A DNA stretch of 64,000 bases from CBDDBK01 sp965225715 (GTDB taxonomy: Bacteria; Bacteroidota; Bacteroidia; Cytophagales; Flammeovirgaceae): contig CBDDBK010000002.1 of NCBI GenBank assembly GCA_965225715.1, positions 434,001 through 498,000 on the forward strand. Reading direction: 5' to 3'. The position numbers and the translations under genes are program-made. Below, piece after piece: positions 24,366-34,100 of this stretch (the first letter of the stretch is position 1; each line of letters begins with the position of its first letter). The notes below the pieces were generated by a model. The model searched no databases and was not told the origin of the DNA. It was given only the letters and a program-made list of their open reading frames with translations.

Positions 24366-26672
24366 ATGTTTTTTAATAGACAGCTCTTATTGGCTTTTGT
24401 TCCAATTGTATTTTTAATTTTAATGTTGTTTATTAATATTGTCTATGTTTTTCAAGATTCTGGTTTAGATGGTTCTAATCAAATTATTTTACTTTTAGCT
24501 ACAGGTATAGTTTATGCCTGTGCTAGAATAAATGCTACTCGTTGGAATACATTATTAAAAGGTATTTTAAAAAATATTGAAACAGCTATGCCTGCTATAC
24601 TTATCTTATTAATGATAGGTGCTTTAGGAGGAACTTGGCTTATCAGTGGTATTATTCCTTCAATGGTTTATTATGGATTAAAAATTTTGAATCCTAGTAT
24701 TTTTTTGGTAGCAGCTTGTATTATTAGCGCTATTGTTTCTTTAGCAACAGGCAGTTCTTGGGCAACAATAGCTACAATTGGAATAGCGCTTTTAGGTATG
24801 AGTAGAGGTTTGGGCATCAATTCGAGTATAGCTGCTGGTGCTATAATTTCAGGTGCTTATTTTGGTGACAAAATATCTCCTCTTTCAGATACCACTAATC
24901 TTGCTCCGGTAATTACAGGAACAGATGTTTTTACCCACATTCGCTTTATGTTCTACACGTCTATACCTTCTATTTTTATTACTTTAGTTATATTTTTTAT
25001 TATTGGCTTTTTTCATATCTATGAAGATACTGTTGTTGATACAGAACATATATTCTATGCTTTAGAAAATACTTTTTATATTAGCCCTGTTTTATTCATT
25101 GCCCCTGCATTAGTTATTTTTTTAATAATTAAAAGACAAGATACTATCAAAGTTCTTTTTATAGGTTCCGTTTTTGGTGGGATAATAGCGCTTATATTCC
25201 AACAGAATATCATTCAATCTTTGTATACGATTGAAGATGGTATATTAAAGGCTAACTATGCTGTTTTTTTAAAAGCTATGTATGGAGAAATCCAGATTAT
25301 TGGTGATAATGAAATGTTAAACAAGCTCTTTAAGAGTACAGGTATGGCAGGTATGTTAAATACGATATGGCTGATTTTATGTGCCATGATTTTTGGAGGT
25401 GCTATGCAAGCTAGTGGTTTTTTAAAAACAATTACAACGGCTATTTTAAAATTAGCAAAAACAACAACCTCTTTAGTTATTTCAACTGTGAGTACTTGCT
25501 TATTCTGCAATATAGCAGTTTCGGATCAGTATCTAGCTATTATAGTTCCCGGAAAAATGTTTTCCAAAACGTTTGAAGATGAAAATCTGAAGCCTGAAGG
25601 GTTAAGCCGTACACTTGAAGATTCCGCAACTGTCACCTCTGTATTAGTACCTTGGAATACTTGTGGGGCTACTCAACAAGGTGTTTTAGGTGTAGCTACT
25701 TTTAGTTATTTACCTTATTGTTTTTTTAATATTATCAGTCCTATAATGACAGTTATTTTTGCTATTTTTTTTACAAGACAATATAAAAAAGTAAGAAATA
25801 GTAATGATAAATTACAAGAAATAGATAGAAACACAGATTATATCGAAAAAAAGAACCAAGAACTTAATAAAGCGTATAGTAGAGTGCAAGACAGTATCCG
25901 TTATGCTGGTCGTATTCAGCAAGCCATACTTAATAAAGAAGAAGAGATAAAAGGAAGTTTTAAAGATTATTTTATTTTGTTTCTACCTAAAGATATGGTT
26001 AGCGGAGATTTCTATTGGTTTAAAAGAGTTAAAAAGGATAATTCTATTAGTTATTTTAAAGTTTTAATTGTTGCGGATTGTACAGGGCATGGTGTACCCG
26101 CTGCCTTGTTAACAGTAATTGGTAATGATATTATCAATGACTTTATACTTCAAAATCCTTGTAATTCCTCTACACCTGCTCTTTTACTTAAAGCTTTAGA
26201 TGAAAAAATTAAAGATCATTTACACAACAGCTTAAATAAAACTAATGAGAATATTCAAGATGGTATGGATGTTTCTGTGCTTCTTATCGATGAAGAAGAA
26301 AGAACTATCCATTACGCAGGGGCAAAAAGACCGCTTTATTATCATAATAATCAAGGATTAAAAGTGGTCAAAGGTGATAATATTGGAATAGGCGATTTTT
26401 ATAAATATAAAGAAATTAAGTTTACGAACCATACCTTTCATTTACAAGAAAAAGAGGAGGCAACTTTTTATCTTTTTACTGATGGTATTATTGATCAGTT
26501 TGATGAGGCAAATTATATTAAGTTTTCCTCTAAAAGATTTAGAGCATTAATAGAAAGAATACATAAATTTCCTATGGAACAACAACAAGAGATTATTAGA
26601 GAAGAGTTTTTATTTTGGAAAGGAAGTAATAAGCAAATAGACGATATTTTAGTTATTGGTGCAAAAGTTTAG
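24366..26672 (+). CDS. NhaC-type Na+/H+ antiporter fused to SpoIIE/PP2C phosphatase
   Basis: 768 residues in one uninterrupted frame. Residues 1-470 are a complete NhaC-family antiporter with about 11-12 hydrophobic segments and the family block GAYFGDKISPLSDTTNLAP (163-181), plus SDQYLAIIVPGKMF (386-399). Residues 471-525 form a linker/coiled coil containing IEKKNQELNKAYSRVQDSIR, and 530-768 a SpoIIE phosphatase with SGDFYW, ADCTGHGVPAALL, LFTDGIID and QIDDIL. About three quarters of phosphatase residues match the upstream gene by eye. Likely operon with it. An ion-gradient sensor coupled to phosphatase output is inferred; an antiporter with a passive tail is the alternative. I know of no described protein with this architecture. 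Confidence 0.9.
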   Translation: MFFNRQLLLAFVPIVFLILMLFINIVYVFQDSGLDGSNQIILLLATGIVYACARINATRWNTLLKGILKNIETAMPAILILLMIGALGGTWLISGIIPSMVYYGLKILNPSIFLVAACIISAIVSLATGSSWATIATIGIALLGMSRGLGINSSIAAGAIISGAYFGDKISPLSDTTNLAPVITGTDVFTHIRFMFYTSIPSIFITLVIFFIIGFFHIYEDTVVDTEHIFYALENTFYISPVLFIAPALVIFLIIKRQDTIKVLFIGSVFGGIIALIFQQNIIQSLYTIEDGILKANYAVFLKAMYGEIQIIGDNEMLNKLFKSTGMAGMLNTIWLILCAMIFGGAMQASGFLKTITTAILKLAKTTTSLVISTVSTCLFCNIAVSDQYLAIIVPGKMFSKTFEDENLKPEGLSRTLEDSATVTSVLVPWNTCGATQQGVLGVATFSYLPYCFFNIISPIMTVIFAIFFTRQYKKVRNSNDKLQEIDRNTDYIEKKNQELNKAYSRVQDSIRYAGRIQQAILNKEEEIKGSFKDYFILFLPKDMVSGDFYWFKRVKKDNSISYFKVLIVADCTGHGVPAALLTVIGNDIINDFILQNPCNSSTPALLLKALDEKIKDHLHNSLNKTNENIQDGMDVSVLLIDEEERTIHYAGAKRPLYYHNNQGLKVVKGDNIGIGDFYKYKEIKFTNHTFHLQEKEEATFYLFTDGIIDQFDEANYIKFSSKRFRALIERIHKFPMEQQQEIIREEFLFWKGSNKQIDDILVIGAKV

Positions 26673-26741
26673 ATATTATAGTCTCAAGACTGCTTTAAAA
26701 ACAAGACTATGGAAATATAAATTAAAACTACTTTTAACAAC

Positions 26742-26858
26742 ACTTCGGTAAATTTTTAGAGTTAGAGTTTTATGGCCTCAAAAAATTATAAGGCACTTAT
26801 AATCAGATTTTTATAAATTGAAAGGATTAAAATATAAAAGTATAATTTTTACCGAAGT
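26742..26858. repeat. Inverted repeat between convergent phosphatase genes
   Basis: ACTTCGGTAAA at 26742-26752 and its complement at 26848-26858, 95 bases apart, in the 192-bp gap where two signalling genes converge. Could be a bidirectional terminator stem with a long loop or a small element; not decided. Confidence 0.4.
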
Positions 26859-26864
26859 ATTCGT

Positions 26865-28190
26865 TTAACATAAAAGACCTAATAACATAATATCGTCTAT
26901 TTGCTTATTACTTCCTTTCCAATCTTTAAAAGTTTTATCAAGTATTTTATATTGATTATCAGGTGGTTGATGGCTTATTTGAGTTAATAAATTTATTAAG
27001 TTATTTTTTCCAAACTTTTTAGTTTCAGTACCTCCAAATTGATCTTGGATTCCATCAGAAAATAAATATAAGTTAGAAGGGTATTTTAGATCAAATTCAT
27101 GCAATGTAAACTCTCTTAATTTTTCTTTTTGAAAACCACCAATGCTTTTAGGATCGCCTTTAATCTGATTGATCACCTTTTCTCCATTTTCTTTAAGATT
27201 AACATATACTAAGGAATTTTTAGCACCTGAAAAATAGACTTTATTGTTAGGTTTATCAATGGCACAAATAGAGGCATCCATACCATCTCTATTACTACCT
27301 TCTTCTTGTTGGAGCATACTACGAACCCCTTCGTGCAAAAACTTTAGAATAAGATGAGGTTTTACAATTCTATATTCAAAAATAATATTATTGAGTTCTC
27401 TCATACCTATCATACTCAAAATTGCGCCAGGCACTCCATGTCCAGTACAATCTATAGCGGCTACGATAAACAAATCATTCATTTCACTAAACCAATAAAA
27501 ATCTCCACTAACTATATTTTTGGGTTCAAAGTAAATGAAAGCATTAGGAAACTTTTTTAACAGTTTTTTCTTATTAGGTAGCATAGCATTCTGTATACGG
27601 TAAGCATAGTTAATACTTGCTAACATAGAATTGCTCTTCTTTTCTATTTCTTCTTTTTGAGCGATAACTTGTTCAGTTCGTTCTTTAACAAGGCTTTCTA
27701 AGCGGACATTATAGTCTTCTAACTGACCATTAGCTCTTTCTAAAGCTTTAATGCTTTCTTCTAAGGCTTCATTTTTTTCGACTATAGTTTTGTCTTTATA
27801 ATAGCTTTTTATAGCTTCTTTTACGGTTAAAACTAAGTCTGTTTCTTCCCAAGGCTTTGATATATAACGATATAACTTAGCATTATTAAGTGCATTACCA
27901 ACTGCTTCTGCACTGGCTTGTCCTGTAAGGAGAATTTTATTTGTTTTAGGGCTAATTTTATTAATTTCTACTAGAAGCTCGTCTCCTTTCATACCAGGCA
28001 TAATTTGGTCAGAGATTACCAAAGGTATTTCTATCTGGTCCTCAAGTAACTCTTGAAGTAATTCCAAAGCTTCCTCTCCGCTTTCAGCTATCTCTAAATC
28101 ATAATCGGAAATAAACCTATGCTGAAGCTGAGTCTTGAGGCTATCAAGAATTAGCTTTTCATCATCAACACATACTATAACGGGTTTCAT
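26865..28190 (-). CDS. Response regulator with C-terminal SpoIIE/PP2C phosphatase (RsbU-like)
   Basis: 441 residues. Receiver domain at 1-125 with acidic pocket VDDEK, phospho-acceptor Asp61 (VISDQIMPG) and the switch lysine in SKPWEE; coiled coil about 130-195; SpoIIE phosphatase about 205-441 with SGDFYWF, IDCTGHGVPGAILS, LFSDGIQDQF and KQIDDIM. Phosphorylation of the receiver presumably controls phosphatase activity. It follows a single receiver-domain gene after 5 bp on the same strand. The TPR histidine kinase upstream on this strand is a candidate kinase. Convergent with the NhaC fusion gene. Confidence 0.92.
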   Translation of the reverse strand: MKPVIVCVDDEKLILDSLKTQLQHRFISDYDLEIAESGEEALELLQELLEDQIEIPLVISDQIMPGMKGDELLVEINKISPKTNKILLTGQASAEAVGNALNNAKLYRYISKPWEETDLVLTVKEAIKSYYKDKTIVEKNEALEESIKALERANGQLEDYNVRLESLVKERTEQVIAQKEEIEKKSNSMLASINYAYRIQNAMLPNKKKLLKKFPNAFIYFEPKNIVSGDFYWFSEMNDLFIVAAIDCTGHGVPGAILSMIGMRELNNIIFEYRIVKPHLILKFLHEGVRSMLQQEEGSNRDGMDASICAIDKPNNKVYFSGAKNSLVYVNLKENGEKVINQIKGDPKSIGGFQKEKLREFTLHEFDLKYPSNLYLFSDGIQDQFGGTETKKFGKNNLINLLTQISHQPPDNQYKILDKTFKDWKGSNKQIDDIMLLGLLC

Positions 28191-28195
28191 CGAGA

Positions 28196-28606
28196 TTATA
28201 CTTTAATTATAGATTTTATAATAGAAATCAGTTCTTCTTCAGACCATGGTTTATTAATACACTTATGTAAATTAGCTTCTATCTTAGCTCGTTCTATAGC
28301 TTCATTATCTGCTTGTCCTGTAAGTAAAACTTTAATAATACTAGGATCTTTTTTATGAATTTGAGTAAGGAATTCATCACCTCTTATTCCCGGCATAAGC
28401 CAATCAGAAACAATAAGGATAATATCCAAAACTTCTCCTTTATCTTGACATTCCTCTTTTACTTCTTCTAGAATATCTAATCCTTCCAAAGCATTTTCAG
28501 CAAATTCGTAAAGAAACATATTGCCAAAATGTCTTTTTAATTGTGTTTTTAAACTATCCAAAATAGTTTTTTCATCATCTACACATAGTATAAGCCCTCG
28601 TGCCAT
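28196..28606 (-). CDS. Single-domain response regulator
   Basis: 136 residues, receiver domain only: LCVDDEKTILDSLK at the start, phospho-acceptor Asp68 in VSDWLMPGIRG and the conserved Lys in NKPWSEEEL. No output domain. Its sequence resembles the receiver of the next gene (both have TILDSLKTQL/LILDSLKTQL and TGQA.. blocks), suggesting duplication within the operon. It may act as a phosphate sink or adaptor between the TPR histidine kinase and the receiver-phosphatase. Confidence 0.9.
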   Translation of the reverse strand: MARGLILCVDDEKTILDSLKTQLKRHFGNMFLYEFAENALEGLDILEEVKEECQDKGEVLDIILIVSDWLMPGIRGDEFLTQIHKKDPSIIKVLLTGQADNEAIERAKIEANLHKCINKPWSEEELISIIKSIIKV

Positions 28607-29056
28607 CTAAAAATTATATTTCTTGGTAAAACTAAGTAGTAAAAAAAATAGTTTTTATATTTTTTAAGTTTGGAGAGTTAAATATTTTCTAATAATATTT
28701 TGCTATTCTGTATATTTAAGTAATTAAAAAGTTTTAAAAATATTGATTTTTAGCAATTTATATTTTTAGTTTTAAAATTATATGGAAAAAGTTTTTTATA
28801 ATACACTTTAAATATTTGTAATTATAAATATACAAAATAAAATATATTATTTTTATTGATACTTTAATTTTCAGTAGATTAAATATATATAGCAATGCTA
28901 TTTTTTCTCAGAAATATTTGTTTTATTATCAATAAGTTTAAAAGTTATACAAATCTTTTTTCAAGCGACATAGCCATAACACCTAATATTTGGATTTCTA
29001 TTAAATGGAAAACAAATTTGGATTTTTAATCTAAAAGATTGCAAGAATTTAAAAAA
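28607..29056. other. Gene-free stretch between receiver and histidine kinase genes
   Basis: 450 bp, very AT-rich. It contains interspersed repeat copy E in reverse orientation (28889-28971). No other feature supported; the gap argues against simple cotranscription of the kinase with the receiver genes. Confidence 0.5.
28889..28971 (-). repeat. Interspersed intergenic repeat, copy E (reverse orientation)
   Basis: Read on the minus strand it begins ATGTCGCTTGAAAAAAGATT and ends with ATAGCATTGCTAT, the best-preserved right end of the family. Same block order as copies A and D. Confidence 0.6.
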
Positions 29057-31942
29057 CTATATGGACATATTTTCATTTGTTTCAATAGGTAAAATAACGG
29101 TAAAAGTTGTTCCTTTTCCTACCTTACTTTCTACTTTTATGTTTCCTTGGTGTTTATCTATAATTTTTTTCACTATATCTAAACCCAAACCTGTACCTTC
29201 TCCTGCTTTTTTCGTTGTGAAAAAAGGTTCAAAAATTCGTTCAATAATGTCTTTGGGTATTCCTGAACCAGCATCTGATAATTTAATAACGACATGTTTA
29301 TCATCTTTTTTCTGTACACTTAGATCTATAACGCCTGTATTGTTCATAGCTTGTACTGCATTGGTCAATAGATTCGTCCATACTTGGCTAAGTTCATCTG
29401 GATAGCAATAAATAGTTGGTACTTCTGTATCGTAATGTTTGTTTACCTCCACACCTTGTTTTAAGATATTATGATAAATAGTTAGAACAGTTTCTATATT
29501 TTCAATAATATTTGTCTCTATGGGTTTTCCTGAGTTACTGCCTTGATGAGAGTAGCTTTTGAGGGCAAAAACAACTTTAGATGCTTTTTTAACGGCTAAT
29601 TGTATATTATTACTACTTTTTTGTTGGACAGCTAAGTAATAAGCTAATTGTATAATGTACATTACTTCACTATGTTCAAATAGTCTTCTGAATTGTTGTA
29701 TAAAAGCATCAGGATCTTCTATGGTATTTCCAATATCAACAAGCATAGAAGCTAAATCTCTTTCTTTATCATTTAAATTTGGTATATCAGTAAGTAAACG
29801 TGTTAATGTACGTCTGAGCATTCGTTCTTCTTTTGAACTTAGAATAGTTTTTGATATAAATGATAATTGTAACAGTTCTTGAAAAAGTACCAAATCATTG
29901 TCATTTAAAATTTTAAATAATTTTGGCATCATGTTTGTCGAATGCTTTAGAGCATCTGAAATATTACTTATAGAAGCATTAATAGCACCAAGTGGCGTAT
30001 TAACTTCATGGGCTACACCTGCTATAAGTTGCCCTAAAGAAGCCATACGCTCTGCTTGTATTAGCTGGGATTGAGTACTTTTTAGGTTATTTAAAGTTGT
30101 TTGGAGTTCCGAGTTAATATTTTCTAGCTTGGTGGCATTTTTTTGGAGTTGTTTTTCTCTTTTTTGAAGTTCTTCATTTTGATAATGAATTTCATTTGTT
30201 TGACTTTCAAGTTGATGGTTGGTTTTTGCTAGTTTTTTATTATCTTTTTGTTTAGTATATAAAAAGCCTAATATTAATGTTAGTATTAATACAAGTAAAA
30301 TAAAACCAATAACAAAATACTTTTCTTGTGTTTTTTGAGATTCTATTTGTTGGAGTCTATTTTTTTCAGCTAGTTCTTTTTCTTTTTTTATTCGAATTAA
30401 ATCTTGTTTTCTTCTTTCTTCTTCTTTTTTCTTAGCAGAAGATCGAATATCTTGAATTTGTTTTTCCTTCTGTAATTTTTCTATTTGACGTTCTTTTTGT
30501 GCATTTTGGTAGCGTTCTTGAATTATTATAAGTTCTCTTTCGGCTTGAACCTTTTGGAGTCTATCATGTTGTAACTTTTCTTCTAAAAGTTCTTTTTCTT
30601 TTGTAAGCAATTTTTTTTCTTTTTCTTCATTTTCTTTTTCAAGTTTTCGTTCTAATTTTTGGTTTCTTTTAGACTCAAATTCTAAGGCTTGGGATTGTTC
30701 TATTCTATCTATAAGACTTACTAATTCTAAACGATTAGATTCCAATTTACTTTTTTTATTTATTATTTGGCTATTTAGAGTAATATACTTTTGATAAGCT
30801 CGTAAGGCTTCTTTACTGTCGCCTTGTTTTATATAAAGTTCGTGTTTTAGTTTATATGATAAAGCAGTACCAGCCATATAATCTTCTCGTTCAGCTAAAT
30901 CTGTGCATAAATCACTAAACTTTCGAGCCTGTATTACATCATTAAGAATGATATATAGTTTAGTGTATATGTTATATATATCTATGAGTTCTTTTTTATT
31001 ATTATGATTTGTGGCTATGATTAAAGCCCTGTTTAAATAACTAAAACATTCATTGTACTCACTTAAATTTTGGTATATGATTGCCAAATTTATGAGTATA
31101 CTTAATTTAATATTTATAATATTTTTGGAGCTACTATAATGTTCAGTTTTTTTTAGAGAATTTATTAAAAATGTTTTGGCAGGGAAAAGTTTGTCTATTT
31201 TTGTATATATGTAGGCAATATCATTGAAGGAACGTATTATAGAGATGCTATCGTTTAATATATTTGCTTGTTCGCGCGCTAAAAGTTCATAATCTAAAGC
31301 CTTTTGATATTGGTTTAAAGTTATATAGATAGATGATATTTTTTTAAGAATTTTAATTCTAGGCTTAGTCAAATTAAGTTTTTTATAATATTTTAAAATA
31401 GCCTCATATTGATGTATAGCTTCATTATATTTTTCTAATGTAACATAGACTTCTGAAACTCTTAATAAAGTAGATAGTTGTGAATCCATTGATTTATTGG
31501 AGTAAATGGCTAAAGCTTGGTCAAAATAGAAAAGTGCTTTATCTAAAGCGCCCCATTCTTGAAGTAAACTCCCAACTTCATTATATATTAAAAATAATTT
31601 TGATTTATTATTTAAGATTTGATAATCATTTATAGATTCTAAGTAAAGTTTAAAAGCATCTTCATACCGTCCATTGTTTTTATAAGCCTTAGCAACTTTA
31701 AGATGAGATTCTGCTCCATGTTCTATATTAATACTATCACTTTTTCTGGCAATTAAATTTCTTAATACATTATAATAAAATATTGTTTGATCTAAGTTAT
31801 TGTTATTAATGCCTTTTTGTAAAATTTTTTTTAGATTCGTAATTTCCAGAGAATCATTATTAATGTTTATCAATTCTTGAGAATATAATTGCCCTATAAA
31901 GACATCTAAAACAATTAAGAATATAATAAATATTTTTTTCAT
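29057..31942 (-). CDS. TPR-containing sensor histidine kinase
   Basis: 961 residues. Signal peptide (MKKIFIIFLIVLDVFIGQLYSQ), periplasmic TPR-type helical repeats (about 60-400; units such as AKAYKNNGRYEDAFKLYLES and ALDKALFYFDQALAIYS), a Lys/Glu-rich coiled coil (about 405-535), one membrane span (YFVIGFILLVLILTLILGFL), then a cytoplasmic kinase core: H-box GVAHEVNTPLG (His645), N-box WTNLLTNAVQAMN, G1 DAGSGIP and G2 GEGTGLGL. About 190 residues separate H-box and N-box, longer than usual. A hybrid receiver is absent; the two receiver proteins downstream are plausible partners. Confidence 0.92.
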   Translation of the reverse strand: MKKIFIIFLIVLDVFIGQLYSQELININNDSLEITNLKKILQKGINNNNLDQTIFYYNVLRNLIARKSDSINIEHGAESHLKVAKAYKNNGRYEDAFKLYLESINDYQILNNKSKLFLIYNEVGSLLQEWGALDKALFYFDQALAIYSNKSMDSQLSTLLRVSEVYVTLEKYNEAIHQYEAILKYYKKLNLTKPRIKILKKISSIYITLNQYQKALDYELLAREQANILNDSISIIRSFNDIAYIYTKIDKLFPAKTFLINSLKKTEHYSSSKNIINIKLSILINLAIIYQNLSEYNECFSYLNRALIIATNHNNKKELIDIYNIYTKLYIILNDVIQARKFSDLCTDLAEREDYMAGTALSYKLKHELYIKQGDSKEALRAYQKYITLNSQIINKKSKLESNRLELVSLIDRIEQSQALEFESKRNQKLERKLEKENEEKEKKLLTKEKELLEEKLQHDRLQKVQAERELIIIQERYQNAQKERQIEKLQKEKQIQDIRSSAKKKEEERRKQDLIRIKKEKELAEKNRLQQIESQKTQEKYFVIGFILLVLILTLILGFLYTKQKDNKKLAKTNHQLESQTNEIHYQNEELQKREKQLQKNATKLENINSELQTTLNNLKSTQSQLIQAERMASLGQLIAGVAHEVNTPLGAINASISNISDALKHSTNMMPKLFKILNDNDLVLFQELLQLSFISKTILSSKEERMLRRTLTRLLTDIPNLNDKERDLASMLVDIGNTIEDPDAFIQQFRRLFEHSEVMYIIQLAYYLAVQQKSSNNIQLAVKKASKVVFALKSYSHQGSNSGKPIETNIIENIETVLTIYHNILKQGVEVNKHYDTEVPTIYCYPDELSQVWTNLLTNAVQAMNNTGVIDLSVQKKDDKHVVIKLSDAGSGIPKDIIERIFEPFFTTKKAGEGTGLGLDIVKKIIDKHQGNIKVESKVGKGTTFTVILPIETNENMSI

Positions 31943-32045
31943 GTTTATAACTATTATAAATCCATAACCAAATTAACTAGTTGACTAGTTTTGTCCAAAA
32001 CTAACTTTTAAATCGTTTGTAATCAATAAAAAATGTTTTTAAATA

Positions 32046-34100
32046 TCAAAACTTATAACTAATATTAAAGTATATAGATCGTCCTCCTCTGCCTGGTATA
32101 GTATTAATGTTTCGTCTAACATATTCTGGGTAACGAATATTTTCATTTAATAAGTTGACTCCATAAAAACCTATATCAATACTGGAATTCCGTTTAATTT
32201 TAAATAATTTAATAATATCAATGCTTATCTTAGCAGTTATAAAATTATAAGCAGTTGCTTCTGGATTTCTTTTATCTGCTTCATCTGCTTTGCCTGGTTG
32301 GCTAAAGTAGCTATCAAAAATACTAAGATTTAAACCATATTTATTAGAGGTATAAAAAATACCTACTTTAAGTAATGTATTAGGAACTAAAGTAGACCCT
32401 TTGATGCTATCATTAAGTGTATTCATTTGATAAGTAGCTGCGCCTGTCAAAAATAAATTATCTGATATGGCATATTTTCCTTCAAACTCGAAGCCTGATA
32501 ATATTAAGCGGTTGTTATTTTGAAAACTTGAAACAGCTAATTGCGGTGGGAAACCTACTATATCATTTAATATAACAGTTGTTCTCGAAATAATATCCCT
32601 TTGGGTTGAATGAAAAAATCCACCTTCCAGCTGAATTTTAGGTGAATAATAAAATATTTGAGCCTCAAAAGTACTTACAGTTTCTGGTTTTAAGTCATTA
32701 GACCCTATAATAACCGGTAAATCTCTAATAGTCTGCTCCCCTTGAAACGGCGCTCTAAAAGCCTCTCCATATAAAAATTTATAACCTACTTTTTTACTAG
32801 GACGAATAATTATACCTGCTCTTGGTACGAAGTCAAGACTAATATTTGCTGGTTTATTTAATTGAACACCTAAAATGACTTTTAGATCAAAATTACTAAA
32901 AGGCTTTAAAGTTAATTGAGCATAAGCACTATACCAAATTTCTGTATAACTGGGTACGCCTCTACCAATATCATCACCAGTTTGGGCTGCTCCATTTTGA
33001 AAATATATTGTTGAACCTAATAAAGCACCTATTTTATCGGAAGGGTGATAAAATGCAGTTCCTTCTAAAAGTACATCTCTTGTTACTATATCTGCTAATC
33101 CTGTTGGAGTTGTTAGAGAATTATTAGAATAATTTCCTGTTGCATTAGCGGTAATATTAAATTTATCTTTAATAATTTTAAAGTTATAGCCCAAGTCTGC
33201 AAATAAACGTAAAGTTACTAGGTTTCTGTTTCTTAAAACTGTGTAGGCACCTGGATAACTTCCAAAAGGCGCAGCACCGTGATGAGCCTGTTTACTATAA
33301 GTCAAGAGCATATTATAAGTTAGCTCTTTATATCTTAAAGCTATCGAAGCACCTAAGTTTTGTTGAAGCATTTTTTGGGTTAAAGTGTCTCCTGGTATAA
33401 TTGAATCAGCACCAAAGGGTATATCTTCGCCTATATTGCTAAAATCCCAGCCTTCTTGATCAAAAAAATTAAGCCCTGTTTGTATTTGAAGATCATCTTT
33501 TGTTCTTACTTTTGCCGCTGAAAGTCCTCGGGAACCAAAAGAGCCAATCGAAGCTTGAAGTAATGTTTTATCATTTCTTTTTGTAGCAGTAATAATGTTA
33601 ACAACACCAGAATAAGCATTTGTGCCATATAAAACAGAACCGGGCCCTCTAATGACCTCTATTTTTTCAACTATTCCCAAAGGAATTCCAAAAAAAATGG
33701 GCATATCTATGCCTCCAAAAGCAGTTTCTCGCGAGGGCCTACCATTGATAAGAATTAAAACATGGTGGTTATATTCAGCTGATAAATCTCCTCTAATAGA
33801 TATATAGTTTTGAGGCAAAAAAAAAGAACCTGTTACATAAACACTAGCTACGCGTTCTACGACTTCTAATAAATTATTAGCCCCAAATTTTTCTATTTCT
33901 AATCTGGTTATTACTGAAACAATAGCAGGGGCATCAAAAATTTCTTCTGAAACTTTTGATGCTGTTGTCACATCTACATCTAATAAATTTACAAAAGCTT
34001 CCTCTTTAATATCTCCTATGCCCAATCTATTTTCTTGTCCCATGATGCTAAAGAAAGGACTCATAAAGAGCATAAATCCTAAAAATATATAAATTTTCAT
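32046..34100 (-). CDS. TonB-dependent outer membrane receptor
   Basis: 684 residues. Signal peptide ending IMGQ, plug domain about 40-165 (APAIVSVITRLEIEKFGANNLLEVV, SIRGDLSAEY, VLINGRP-like LILINGRPS, VEKIEVIRGPGSVLYGTNAYSGVVNIIT) and a beta-barrel ending in the aromatic terminus YFNISYKF. There is no CarboxypepD-like N-terminal extension and no SusD neighbour, so it looks like a colicin-I-receptor/siderophore or vitamin-type receptor rather than a glycan importer. Substrate unknown. Upstream is ftsZ, functionally unrelated. Confidence 0.9.
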   Translation of the reverse strand: MKIYIFLGFMLFMSPFFSIMGQENRLGIGDIKEEAFVNLLDVDVTTASKVSEEIFDAPAIVSVITRLEIEKFGANNLLEVVERVASVYVTGSFFLPQNYISIRGDLSAEYNHHVLILINGRPSRETAFGGIDMPIFFGIPLGIVEKIEVIRGPGSVLYGTNAYSGVVNIITATKRNDKTLLQASIGSFGSRGLSAAKVRTKDDLQIQTGLNFFDQEGWDFSNIGEDIPFGADSIIPGDTLTQKMLQQNLGASIALRYKELTYNMLLTYSKQAHHGAAPFGSYPGAYTVLRNRNLVTLRLFADLGYNFKIIKDKFNITANATGNYSNNSLTTPTGLADIVTRDVLLEGTAFYHPSDKIGALLGSTIYFQNGAAQTGDDIGRGVPSYTEIWYSAYAQLTLKPFSNFDLKVILGVQLNKPANISLDFVPRAGIIIRPSKKVGYKFLYGEAFRAPFQGEQTIRDLPVIIGSNDLKPETVSTFEAQIFYYSPKIQLEGGFFHSTQRDIISRTTVILNDIVGFPPQLAVSSFQNNNRLILSGFEFEGKYAISDNLFLTGAATYQMNTLNDSIKGSTLVPNTLLKVGIFYTSNKYGLNLSIFDSYFSQPGKADEADKRNPEATAYNFITAKISIDIIKLFKIKRNSSIDIGFYGVNLLNENIRYPEYVRRNINTIPGRGGRSIYFNISYKF

